This document shows positions 9,142-19,600 of a stretch of DNA of 41,406 bases, piece after piece (the stretch's first letter is position 1; each line of letters starts with the position of its first letter). The stretch spans positions 188-41,593 of the forward strand of contig PLEW01000217.1 of the NCBI GenBank assembly GCA_003136555.1. Reading direction: 5' to 3'. The position numbers were made by a program, and so were the translations under genes. This stretch comes from Planctomycetota bacterium (lineage in GTDB: Bacteria; Planctomycetota; UBA11346). Below the pieces are notes generated by a model, which searched no databases, had not been told where the DNA came from, and was given only the letters and a program-made list of their open reading frames with translations.

Positions 9142-9515
9142 CGGTGTGGTATCCGTGCGGCTGGTGCCTGGCTCAGGAGGGGGTGGCTCCCTGCGGAACC
9201 CAGGCGTGGAATGGATGCCGCCTGCAGGCGGGGTGGAGGGCGCGGCTGGCGGGTGGGCATTGCATGGGCTTGGCATGCACCCGCAAGGGCCAAGTCGCGG
9301 GCAGGACAGGCGGTGAGCTAGCCATTACCCGGTTCCGGGGGCCGGCGTTGTCACCATCGGCAGCGGGCCTCGGCGGCCCGACCGGGGCGCCTCACCGCAG
9401 GACCTTGCCCGGCATGCGCTACGGCGATGATCGTCAGCGTCATGACCATGCACTGCTCCGCCCATCACCGCGTGCGCCGACCTGCAGGCTCGTGCCAACC
9501 GGCAGCTGGGGGGCG
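9142..9515. other. 374-bp divergent intergenic region
   Basis: This separates the minus-strand CxxCH gene from the plus-strand flavoprotein gene, so both promoters should lie here. The track ORF reads through on the plus strand from 9144, but the translation is Arg/Pro-rich and not protein-like. An inverted repeat CGGGCC-TCGGC-GGCCCG occupies 9364-9380; no T-run follows, so it is not an intrinsic terminator. I see no clear sigma-70 boxes. Confidence 0.4.
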
Positions 9516-10688
9516 GTGAGCCGGTTCGATTGCGTGGTGATCGGTGGCGGGGCCGCCGGACTGTGGTGCGCCATCACCGCGGCGCGTCGCGGACGCCAGG
9601 TCGCGGTCCTCGATCATGCCGAGCGTCTGGGCAAGAAGATCCTGATTTCAGGAGGCGGACGCTGCAATTTCACCAACCTGCACGCTGGTCCAGAAAACTA
9701 CCTTTCCGACAACCCGCATTTCTGCCGCTCGGCGCTGGCGCGCTTCACGCCTGAGGACTTCCTCGAGGCCATCCGCGAGCATGGCATCGCCTACCACGAG
9801 AAGAAGCTCGGCCAGCTGTTCTGCGACGGCTCGGCCAAGCAGATCGTCGCCATGCTGCTGGCCGAGTGCGCCGCTGCCGGCGTGACCATCATGACCTCGT
9901 GCCGCATCGACCAGGTGGTCCGCTCCCCGGACGACGGCTTCTCAATCATCACCTCGCTGGGTGTCATCGCCGGCGGGCGGCTGGTGGTCGCGACCGGGGG
10001 GTTGTCGATCCCGCAGACCGGCGCCAGCGATTTCGGCTACCGCATCGCCCGCCAGTTCGGCCTGCCCATCATCGCCCCTGAACCGGCGCTGGTGCCGCTG
10101 ACCATGCCGAGCCAGGAGCAGCTGGACGAGCTGAGCGGAGTCTCGGCGGACAGCGAGGTCGACGCCGGCGGGCAGGCATTCCGCGAACACCTGCTCTTCA
10201 CCCATCGCGGTCTGAGCGGGCCGGCCATCCTCCAGGCGTCGTCCTACTGGCGGCCCGGGAGCGTACTGTCGATCGATCTGCTGCCGGGGCATGACCTCTC
10301 CCGCCTGCTCACTGCGGCGCGTGCGCACGGCAAGCTGCTGGTGTCGAGCGCCATCGGCGACCTGCTGCCCAAGCGGCTGGTGCAGCGGTGGCTCGGCAGG
10401 AACGGGGGGGATCGGCCGGTCGCAACGCTGAGCGACCAGGCGATCGCGGCGCTGCATGCCGCCTTCCATTCCTGGCAGGCGACACCGGCGGGCAGCGAAG
10501 GCTATCGCACCGCCGAGGTCACCCGCGGCGGGGTGGACACCAGGGCCCTCTCATCCCAGACCATGGAGGCCCGCGACCTCCCCGGCCTCCACTTCATCGG
10601 CGAAGTGGTGGACGTCACCGGCTGGCTCGGAGGCTACAATTTCCAGTGGGCCTGGGCCTCGGGGAATGCCGCCGGCTTGGCGGTCTGA
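9516..10688 (+). CDS. HI0933/YhiN-family FAD-dependent oxidoreductase
   Basis: 390 aa from GTG 9516, behind a G-rich ribosome-binding stretch (CTGGGGGGCG); the family is usually 390-420 aa, which argues against the 514-aa track ORF. It starts with the Rossmann motif FDCVVIGGGAAGLWCA, then the signature KKILISGGGRCNFTNL, RLVVATGGLSIPQTGASDFGY, LLFTHRGLSGPAILQASSYW, and the closing FIGEVVDVTGWLGGYNFQWAWASG. This is the NAD(P)/FAD-dependent oxidoreductase family once annotated as aminoacetone oxidase (TIGR00275). The true substrate in vivo is unknown. It is cytoplasmic, and its stop is 15 bp from the convergent small cysteine protein gene. Confidence 0.92.
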   Translation: MSRFDCVVIGGGAAGLWCAITAARRGRQVAVLDHAERLGKKILISGGGRCNFTNLHAGPENYLSDNPHFCRSALARFTPEDFLEAIREHGIAYHEKKLGQLFCDGSAKQIVAMLLAECAAAGVTIMTSCRIDQVVRSPDDGFSIITSLGVIAGGRLVVATGGLSIPQTGASDFGYRIARQFGLPIIAPEPALVPLTMPSQEQLDELSGVSADSEVDAGGQAFREHLLFTHRGLSGPAILQASSYWRPGSVLSIDLLPGHDLSRLLTAARAHGKLLVSSAIGDLLPKRLVQRWLGRNGGDRPVATLSDQAIAALHAAFHSWQATPAGSEGYRTAEVTRGGVDTRALSSQTMEARDLPGLHFIGEVVDVTGWLGGYNFQWAWASGNAAGLAV

Positions 10689-10702
10689 GGGCTGCAGACG
10701 GG

Positions 10703-10960
10703 CTACTCGGCCTTCTTGTTGGCCAGGGCCGCGGCGGCGTACTTCTCGGGGTCCTTCTTGATGTCGCTGATGCATTCCTTGCAGCACACGCCGATCGTCA
10801 CCTTGGTGCCGTCCTTGAGCGTGACCGTGTAGGGCTTGGTGTCGGCGTCGACCTTGTCGCCGCTGCCGGGGCAGACGGTATTGACCGGCTTGTCGTCGCC
10901 GGCCGCGGCATACGAGCCGGTGAGCGAGGCGATGGCCAGGAGCGCGAGCAGGAGGCGCAT
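10703..10960 (-). CDS. Small secreted cysteine-rich (YHS/TRASH-like) protein
   Basis: 85 aa from ATG 10960, with AAGGAC seven bases upstream. The ORF track extends to 11119, but the extension is Pro/Arg-rich. Signal peptide MRLLLALLAIASLTGSYAAA. The mature protein is about 65 residues with NTVCPGSGDKVDADT, a beta pair (YTVTLKDGTKVTIGVCC) and KECISDIKKDPEKYAAA. The spacing C...GVCCKEC...DPEKY resembles metal-binding YHS/TRASH-type domains (CPVSG...CC..C...f...P.kY). It probably binds a metal ion in the periplasm. No metal transporter is adjacent, so the role is open. Confidence 0.78.
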   Translation of the reverse strand: MRLLLALLAIASLTGSYAAAGDDKPVNTVCPGSGDKVDADTKPYTVTLKDGTKVTIGVCCKECISDIKKDPEKYAAAALANKKAE

Positions 10961-11140
10961 GGGACGTCCTTGGGGGTGGGGGGTGCGAGGCGGGGCGGCG
11001 ATCAGCCGGCAGTGTCCCGCGCGTGGGCGAGGTTCCAGGAGCAATCGCTCAAACGTGCGGCAGGCGCATGAAACCGCGATTCCAGGCTGGGGGAGCCGGC
11101 TGGGCGGTGGGGGACGCATGGCGGGTACCGCGTCATGGGC

Positions 11141-13390
11141 CTAGAAATGCTGGAATACCCCTGGTTGGGCATAGAGCTTTTTGCCACCGCAATCGAGCTC
11201 GGCACCATTGGTCAGCGGCCTCCAGGCCGCCACCGGGACGGCGACCGGACGCCAGATCCAGCGACCGTCGTAAAGACCTATCTGACAGGCACTTCTGGTT
11301 CGCGCCCCGGCGATCAGCAGCTGCGATCCGGGGCCACCGACAGTGAGCTGCCGCAGGACCATGGCATAGGCCATCTCCGAGCGGTTCTCCGGACGGGTGA
11401 TGATCAGCGAATCGAAGCCATGCTTGATGTCGATGCCGCAGGGGCTGGTCGCGTCGCTAGGGGGGGCGCCTTGCAGCTCGAGCTGACGCTCCTGGTGGCG
11501 CGGGATGCAGCGCAGCCACAGCGACATGACATTCGCCACCACCAGGATGTTGTCGGCCTCGAGCTCGAGCTTGCAGGTCTGACCGGGCTTGATGGTGATG
11601 CCATCGAGCATGGTGCCGTTCGGGCTGTTGAGGTCCTCGAGCAGGATGCGGTTCTCGATGTGGTCGTAGAGCAGGTTGAGGTGCTGCCGGCTGGCGCGCT
11701 GGCAGGCCTCCTTGTGCAGAGACACCGGGTAGTTGCGCAGGCACAGGTCGGTCGGCGGCTCGCGCAGCCGGCCCAGGCACAGCTTGGGGCGGGCGAACAG
11801 CAGGATCGCCGCCGGGTCGCCGGCGACATTCGGCAGCAGGGTCACCCAATCGTCCGCGATGGCGGTCGAGAGATCGCCCTCGAAGGTCTCGGGTGGCGCC
11901 TTGGGTGCGCTGAAGCGCAGGCCATTCTGGGTGACGGCGGTGGCGAGGGTCTGGGCCGAGCTGCTGGGTGCCGCCTCGACCGCGAGCTTCTCCTCGTTGG
12001 TCATGCGCGTGGTCACCGGCATGTTGCTGGGGACGCTGTCGTCCTCCTCGGCCAGGAAGTTGGCGGCGATGGTGTGGACGAGGTCGGCGGAGATGCCGGG
12101 CGGCGTGCTCTTGAGCTCGGATTCGAGCGGCTCGGAGCCGAGCAGGTTGGTCGCGATGGTGGCGTGCAGGCTCTGATCGCTGCGCAGATCCGTGGCGATG
12201 GTGGCCTGCAGGCTGCGCTCGCTGGCGTTGTTGAGGTCGGAGGCGATGGTCGGCGAATCCGGCATGAAGCCCTGTCCGCCCTTGCCGGAGAGGTCGCCCT
12301 GGCGGGTATCCTCCTCGATCAGCGCTCCCGGGGTCAAGCCGAGCTTGACCAGCACGTTGGCGACCGCCGAACGCAGTTCGGTCGGGTCCTTGTAGCGCTT
12401 GCCGCGCTCCTTCTGCATGCAGGTGAAGATGATCTGGGCGGTGCCCTCGGAGATCACCGGACGCAGCTTGCGGATGTCCGGCACCGAGGCGGTGCAGTGC
12501 TTGTGCAGCACCTCCTGCAGCCGTCCGTCGAAGGGCGCGGCGGCAGCGAGGCAGAAGTAGAGCACCGTGCCCAGGGCGTAGATGTCGCTGCGGATGTCCA
12601 GGTTGGGATCGGTGACGATCTGCTCCGGCGACATGTACAGCGGCGAGCCGACGATCGCGCCCTCCATGGTGAGCATGGTGCGGGTGGACTCGGTCGAGCG
12701 CGCGATGCCGAAGTCGGCGAGCCGCGCCCGGCCGTCGGCGGAGACGAAGATGTTGGGGGGCTTGATGTCGCGATGGATGAGGTGGATGCGGTGCGCTTCG
12801 GCCAGGCCATCCGCCGCCTGGTAGATGATCGCCAGGGCGAGACCCTCGTTGAGGCCGCCCCGGCGTTCGACGAGATCCTTGAGGTCGCCCGAATCGACGA
12901 ATTCCAGCACCATGAAGGGGGTGCGGTCGGCGGACTGGCCAGCATCGAGGCAGCGCACGATGTTGGGATGGGTGAGCTGCTGGGTGATGCGCGCTTCGCG
13001 CTCGAAACGGCGCATGAATTCCGTGCCGTTCGAATTGTCCACCAGGTCGCCGCCGACCGCGGCCTGCTGCTTGAGGGTCTTGACCACCACCAGCTTGTTG
13101 TCCGGCGAGCACGCCAGCCACACCGTGCCCATGCCGCCATCCGCCAGATGGGCGAGCGGGACGTAGGCGCCGAGCATGGGCTGCTCGGGCTTGGGGATGA
13201 AGGCGATCAGCTGATTGGCGAGATGGGCGCTCAGGCCATCGCCGGACATCAGCCAGCGGCGCAGGTCATCGAGGTTGGCGATGCCGCGCTGCTTGGCGTA
13301 TTCGCCCAGGCGCTGGCTGGGCCCCTGTCCGAGCAGGCGGCGCTTGCGCGCCACCTGGACCAGCGCTTCGATGATGACACCGCTTTCCAT
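11141..13390 (-). CDS. Ser/Thr protein kinase with C-terminal FHA domain
   Basis: 750 aa from ATG 13390, with a perfect GGAGG six bases upstream; the ORF track start at 13804 runs into the divergent gene and is rejected. Residues about 1-70 are a helical N-terminal region. The kinase domain (about 75-345) has the Gly loop LADGGMGTV, K104 in VVVKTLK, HRDIKPPN (D208), DFG (226-228) and SPLYMSPEQ, so it looks catalytically complete. Residues about 375-510 are a low-complexity linker with repeated TIA-x-x-L motifs. Residues about 537-628 are an FHA phosphothreonine-binding domain (CLGRL, SRQHLNL, LNSPNGTMLDG). The last 120 residues are a second beta-rich region. I find no transmembrane segment, so it is cytoplasmic. 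It is divergent from the giant secreted protein gene. Confidence 0.92.
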   Translation of the reverse strand: MESGVIIEALVQVARKRRLLGQGPSQRLGEYAKQRGIANLDDLRRWLMSGDGLSAHLANQLIAFIPKPEQPMLGAYVPLAHLADGGMGTVWLACSPDNKLVVVKTLKQQAAVGGDLVDNSNGTEFMRRFEREARITQQLTHPNIVRCLDAGQSADRTPFMVLEFVDSGDLKDLVERRGGLNEGLALAIIYQAADGLAEAHRIHLIHRDIKPPNIFVSADGRARLADFGIARSTESTRTMLTMEGAIVGSPLYMSPEQIVTDPNLDIRSDIYALGTVLYFCLAAAAPFDGRLQEVLHKHCTASVPDIRKLRPVISEGTAQIIFTCMQKERGKRYKDPTELRSAVANVLVKLGLTPGALIEEDTRQGDLSGKGGQGFMPDSPTIASDLNNASERSLQATIATDLRSDQSLHATIATNLLGSEPLESELKSTPPGISADLVHTIAANFLAEEDDSVPSNMPVTTRMTNEEKLAVEAAPSSSAQTLATAVTQNGLRFSAPKAPPETFEGDLSTAIADDWVTLLPNVAGDPAAILLFARPKLCLGRLREPPTDLCLRNYPVSLHKEACQRASRQHLNLLYDHIENRILLEDLNSPNGTMLDGITIKPGQTCKLELEADNILVVANVMSLWLRCIPRHQERQLELQGAPPSDATSPCGIDIKHGFDSLIITRPENRSEMAYAMVLRQLTVGGPGSQLLIAGARTRSACQIGLYDGRWIWRPVAVPVAAWRPLTNGAELDCGGKKLYAQPGVFQHF
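12053..12259 (-). repeat. TIA-x-[DN]-L repeats in the kinase-FHA linker
   Basis: Within the FHA kinase, four short motifs recur in an otherwise disordered linker: TIASDL (T381), TIATDL (T397), TIATNL (T411) and TIAANF (T440). Two have the same lead-in (QATIAT, HATIAT). The Thr residues are candidate autophosphorylation sites for the neighbouring FHA domain. The repetition is seen directly; the function is inferred. Confidence 0.6.
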
Positions 13391-13631
13391 CGCCTGCCTC
13401 CGACAAACGCCGTGACCAGCCCAGGGCGGTGTGAGCATGCGCTGTTCCGGGCTTCGGGGCAAGCCCAGAGCCGCCTTCGTAACGCTTGCAGCGCTTGAAT
13501 GGGGCGGCACGACGTCCCGGAGGGACGATTCCGGACAGCGGATTCCAGGCAGACAAAGCGGAAGAAATTCATTGCCTGCCCGGGTGGCCAGACCACCATG
13601 ATACGCTCTGGTCCGTGGAGAGTCGTTGATC
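13391..13631. promoter_or_regulatory. Divergent control region between FHA kinase and giant protein
   Basis: 241 bp that must hold promoters for both directions. Two small hairpins are visible: CGTCCC-GGA-GGGACG (13513-13527) and GGTGG-CCAGA-CCACC (13583-13597), the latter just ahead of the giant gene's GGAGAG ribosome-binding site. The kinase side has GGAGG at 13397-13401. The segment around 13558-13575 (GCGGAAGAAATTCATTGCC) is more AT-rich than its surroundings. I cannot assign -35/-10 boxes with confidence. Confidence 0.35.
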
Positions 13632-16600
13632 ATGATTGCCACCCGCTTCATCACCGCTGGCGAAGCCGTCACTACGGCTCGCATCGGTGGTCGACGAGCG
13701 CTGGGTCCGCTGATTGCGTTATTGGCACTTCTCTTGTGCGCACCCACTGCCTTCGCCGCGACGGTGTATGTCAACGCCAGCGCGAGCGGGACCAATGCCG
13801 GCACCAGCTGGACGAATGCCTATACCAATTTGCATACCGCCCTGAGCGGTCGTGCGAGCGGGGATCAGATCTGGGTGGCGAAGGGGACGTATGCGACGGT
13901 ATCGCAGACCGACTACTTCCTGCTGGTCTCGGGAGTGTCGCTCTACGGCGGCTTCGCCGGTACGGAAACGTCGCTCTCGCAGCGCAGCTATTTCGCCAAT
14001 CCGACCATCCTCAGCGGCATCTACCAATCCACGCCATCGGTACTGCATTCCTACCACGTGGTCTATGGCGCCGACAACGCCCTGATCGACGGCTTCACCA
14101 TTTCAGGGGGTGCGGCAAATGGTGCGACCTATCCCGAATTCTATGGTGGCGGCCTGTTCTCCTACACGCTCGGCACCTCGGTAGCGCATTGCGTGTTCCT
14201 GAGCAATACCGCCACCAATGGCGGCGGCGGCATGTTCATCGGCGACGGCAGCGTGGCCTCGACGGTCAGCGACTGCTTCTTCTCCGCCAACACCACCTCG
14301 GGTTCATCCTGGGGCGGTGGCGGGCTGTGGGTGTATGGCGGCGGAGCCAGCACCAGCAACGCCATCACCATCTTCAATTGCGTCTTCTCCGGCAACACCG
14401 CCAGCGTCGCGGGCGGCGGCGGGCTGATGATCAGCAGTGCGACCAGCGCCACGGTCACCAACTGCACGTTCTACAACAATACCTCCACCACCCAGGCCGG
14501 CGGCGGGTTCGCCAACCAGTCGAGCACCAATGTGCAGCTGACCAATTGTCTTGTCTGGGCCAATACCGCGCCGACCGGCCCCGGCATCGGCGGCACGGGC
14601 ACCATTTCGCAGACCGCGAACAACTGCATGTTCCAGGAGACCTCGGCGGCATTGTCGGTGACCCTCGCCAGCGGCTCGTCGGGCGACCTCTACGACATCA
14701 ATCCGCTCTTCCTCAACAGCGGCTCGCCGGCAGGTGCCGATGGCATCTTCGGCACCTTCGATGACGGCCTCCAGCTCACCCTCGGCAGCCCGGCGATCAA
14801 TGCCGGCACGGCGACCGGTGCCCCGGCGACCGACATCCTCAACCTGCCGCTGCCCATCGCCGGCGGCTACGATATCGGCGCCTATGCGTTCCTGCCGGTG
14901 GTCTATGTCACCCCGACCGGCACGGCCAGCGGCGTCTCCTGGGCCACCCCATCCAGCCTGAAGAACGCGCTGGCAAGCTTCCCGATCGGCAGCGGGCAGC
15001 AGATCTGGGTCGAGGCGGGGACCTATTCCCCCGCCTCCCTGACCAGCCCGTCGACTGCCGACACCTTCCTGCTCGCCACCGGCATGCAGGTCTACGGCGG
15101 CTTCGCGGGCACCGAAACCCTGCTCTCGCAGCGCAGCTGGACCGCCAACCAGACCATCCTCAGCGGAGCGAATGGCGGCGCGACCTCCTACCACGTGGTC
15201 ACCGCGACCGGGGTGAACGGCGCCACCCTCGACGGCTTCACCATCACCGGCGGCGCTGCGCTTTCAACCGCGGGCGGCATAGACAGCTATGGCGGTGGCA
15301 TGGTATCCTTTCCTGGCACGGTGACCGTCCAGCATTGCGTGATCACCGGCAACAGCGCCTACTTCGGGGGCGGCGGCGCCTTCATCGAGGCGTCGGCGGG
15401 GGCGGCGCAGTTCAGCAGCGACTTCTTCGTCGGCAATTCCGTCACCTCCACCTCCGCGACCGGCATCGGCGGCGGTGCATTCATCAACTACGGATCCACC
15501 GGGGCGATCCTCACCAATTGCGTGTTCGCCAACAACACCTGCGCCTGCCTCGGCGGCGGTGCGATCTCCAACTATATCGCCAGCTCCGCGGCCAGCATCA
15601 TCAACTGCACCTTCGAGGGCAATTCCGTCACCGGTACCGCCGTCGCCTCGGCGATCTACTACTCCAGCACCACCGCGGGATCGTCCACCTTGGTCAACAC
15701 CGTCTTCTGGAACAACACCGGCACCGGGCAGACGATCACCTCCAACTCCGCCATCACCATCACCGCGACCAATTGCATGATCCAGGACGCCAGCCTGACC
15801 GGCACGGTCACCCTCACGGCGGCATCGTCGGGCAACCTGTTCGCGACCAATCCGAAATTCCTCAATACCTCGCTGCTGGCGGGCGCGGACGGCATCTACG
15901 GCACCACTGACGATGGCCTTGAGCTCACCGCCACCAGCCCGGGAATCGACATCGGAACCAGCACCGGCGCGCCAGCGATCGACATCGCCCAGACGCCTCG
16001 TCCGCTCGGGGCCGGCTACGACATCGGCGCCTACGAATACATCCCCGCTGTTCTGTACGCGACCGCCACCGGCAGCAGCCACGGCCTGTCATGGGCCAAT
16101 CCTGGAAGCTTGAGCGCCCTGCTCGCGGTCGCGGTCCCAGGCGAGCAGATCTGGGTCAAGGCGGGGACCTACTCCCCCGGCAGCGTCGCGACCGCGACCT
16201 TCCAGCTTCCGACGGGAGTCACGGTCTACGGCGGGTTCAACGGCACCGAGACCCTGGTCACCCAGCGCAATGGCGGCCTGAACCAGACCATCCTCTCTGG
16301 CGGCAACCTCTGCTACCATGTCGTCACCGGGGCGAACAACGCCACGCTCACCGACTTCATCATCACCGGCGGTGCCGCAGCGAACTATAACTACACCGAC
16401 AGCCAGGGCGGCGGCGGCATCCTCTGCGATGGCGTCTCGCCGGTAGTCTACGATTGCGTCTTCACCGGCAATTCCTCGACCTATGGCGGAGGTGCGGCCT
16501 GGGTGCGCAATGGCGCGACGCCGACCTTCCGCAACTGCGTCTTCACCGCCAACACCTCGGTGTTCGGCGGCGCGATCGAATGCGAATACAACGCCAGCCC

Positions 16601-19600
16601 GCTCATCTACAATTGCACCTTCAGCCTCAACACCGGTTCTTATGGCGGCGCGATCGAGACCTTCTCCGCCGCCAACCCGGTGCTGCTGAACTGCATTCTC
16701 TGGGGGGACACCTCATCCAGCTCATCGGAATTCTACAACAACGGCACGACGCCGGTGATCACCTACAGCGACATCGAAGGCGGCTCGCCGGTATCCGGGG
16801 TCGGCAACCTCAATGTCGATCCCCAGTTCATCAATACCAGTTCCGCGATCGGGCCCGATGCCCTGTGGATGACCTATGATGACGGTCTGATGCTGGGAAA
16901 CGGCAGCCCATGCCTGACCACGGGGCAGCTGAAGACCGCCCTGATCCCCGATGACATCCTGCGCAGCGTGCGGCCGCTCGGCGGGGTCCCAACCGCCTGC
17001 GCCATGGGCGCCTACGAATCGCCCACCATCACCGTGACGCCTGCGACCCAGACCGCGAGCAAGGGCAGCACCACCACCACGCCACCGGTCACCAGCGTCG
17101 ATGGGACGATCACCCTGACCCGCAACGGCAACACCGACCTCCCCCTCAACGCCACCTTCATGCTCGGGGGGACCGCGACGTCGAGCGACTATGCCGTGCC
17201 CTCGGCAAATGTGACCTTCGTGGCCGGTTCGGCCACCGTCACCGTGCCGATCGACCCGGTGACCACCTCGGTTGCCGGCCCATCGGTCACCGTGGTCCTG
17301 ACGATGGTGACCGCCACCACCGCCTACGAATTCTCCGTGACCAACACCGGTACCGTCACCATCGCCAACCCCAACATCCCCGGGGTGGTGCTGCACCCGA
17401 TCGGGACCTTCGCGTCCAGCCCGGATCCGACCAACGCCCTGCTCACCACCACCATCCAGCCCGGCCATGCCTCGGCGGTGGTCTCCACCTTCGGCGTGAC
17501 GCTCAACAGCCAGCCGACCCAGAACGTGACCGTCAACCTGGCGTCGAGCAACCTCGCTGAAGGGACCATCAGTCCATCCACCCTGACCTTCACCGGCAGC
17601 AACTGGCAGACGGCGCAGGTGGTCACGGTCACCGGCGTGAATGATCCCGTCGATCATGGCAATGGCGACCAGCCCTACAGCATCCAGACCAGCGGCGCCT
17701 CGAGCCAGGACCCGGTCTACAACCGCATCGTCTCGTTCTCCAATCTCCCCGCCGCGCAGAGCAGCTTCACCACCACCCTGCCCTTCATACCCCAGGCCGC
17801 CCTGCCGGCGAACAACTGGGTGGTCAAGCAGACGGTCAACAGCACGAGCAGCTTCATCTCGCCGACGACCTTCTCGGTCACCGCGAGCGGCACCAGCCCC
17901 GCGACCGCCATCATCACCCTCACCACCCCCGCGCCCGCGGGAGCGACGATCACCATCCAGTACCTCAACGAAGCCTCGGGCCTGTCCGGTTCGAAGAACT
18001 ACGACACCCCCATCCCCTTCGCCCTGTTCCAGGGCAACGATTGGGTGGTGAGCGTCGGCGGCGTGGTCCAGGATCCGAGCAAGTCGGGATCGCAGTATAC
18101 GGTGGTCAATGACGGCTCAGGCAACGGCGAAGTGCAGTTCACCGCCAATACGGCCGGTGCGGTGCTGATCCAGGCCGACGTGGTGGCGGCGGTCAACACC
18201 GACAACTACCATAAGAACTTCACTGTCACCCCCTCGGGCACCCTCTCCCTGACCGAGGGCTCGACCAGCGCCACCTACACCGTGGTGCTCAACAGCCAGC
18301 CGAGCAGCGGCACCGTGGTGCTCGATCTGGCGGGTGCGAATCTCGCCAACTTCTCCGCCTATGTGGCCTCGTGGGGCGCCAACTTCACCACCCCGACCAA
18401 TATCAGCACCAATCTCAGCTCGCTGACCTTCACCGCGAGCAATTGGAGCGTCCCTCAGAGCGTCACGGTCTCGGCGGCGCACGACTTCGTCATCGAGACG
18501 CCGACGGCACCGGCCACCGCCTACCCCGCAGCCGTCGCCCAGACGGTCGCCGCCTCGACCACCTGCCCGGAATACCAGTCCCTGCCAGCGCCGACGGTGA
18601 ACCTCTCGGTCACCGACCCCGACCGCGCCGGGGTGGTGATGACCCCGACGGTGGTGACGACATCGGAAAGCGACATCACCAACATGGTGTCCCAGCTGGT
18701 GACGGTGACGCTGACCTCGCTGCCATCGGCCCCGGTGACCGTGCTCATCAGCTGCGTCGACCCGACCACCGATCCGGCCAATGACGGTGGCCAGCTGCTG
18801 GGACCGGGCACGGTGACCTCGCTCAACCAGCAGGTGGGCGTCTACTTCACCACCGAGGTGACCCTGTCCCCCTTCACCTACGCCACCTGGCAGACCGGCC
18901 AGGCCGTCAGCCTGCGGGGCCTGCGCGGCACGCTCGGCCTGTCGCAATCGCCCAACACCACCTATACCCTCAACCTCGCGGCGTCGCCCACCACCACCGA
19001 TAATGCATACAGCCTGGTGGCTTCCGGCATCCTCGCCAACTGCACCAACAAGGACATCGATACCGCCGGAATCATCATCAGCCAGCCGCAGCTGACGGTG
19101 ACGCGCGGCAATACCACCGGCAAGACTTTCACCGTCCAGCTCGCCAGCAGCATGACGCCGGCCTCCGGCGCCTACGTCGAGCTGACCTTCAGCGATGCCT
19201 CCGGCCTGCTCTCGATCTCGCCGAGCACGGTGGTGTTCAACCAGACCACCAACCCCTACAACGACCCGATCACCGTGACGGTCACGGCGCCCGGCAACAG
19301 CGTGGTCGAGCCGCAGACCCAGGCCACCCAGATCACCTGCGCCGTGGTCAGCAATGCGTCCGGCGGCTCGGGCGGCAACAGCGTGAGCTACGATGGCTTG
19401 CCGGTCACGCCGATCGACGTGACGGTGCTCGACACCGGCACCGCCGGCATCGCCATCACCCCCACTGCCGGATTGGTGACCAGCGAGAGCGGTGGCTCGG
19501 CCAGCTTCCAGGTCAGCCTGCTCAGCCGGCCGGCGGTTGCGGTCAATCCCGTGGTCGATGCCCCGGTGACGGTCAGCCTGGCGAGCTCCAACCTCGGCGC

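Noticed and set aside
7777-9321. 514-aa plus-strand ORF opposite the CxxCH protein
   Set aside because: No domain-like sequence; the opposite strand carries a continuous propeller with signal peptide and heme motif.
11135-13498. 787-aa plus-strand ORF antisense to the FHA kinase
   Set aside because: Shadow frame; the minus strand has intact kinase and FHA motifs and a GGAGG start.
13513-13597. Small hairpins upstream of the giant gene as an attenuator or riboswitch
   Set aside because: Stems are only 5-6 bp without a T-run or a recognisable aptamer; kept only as part of the divergent control region.
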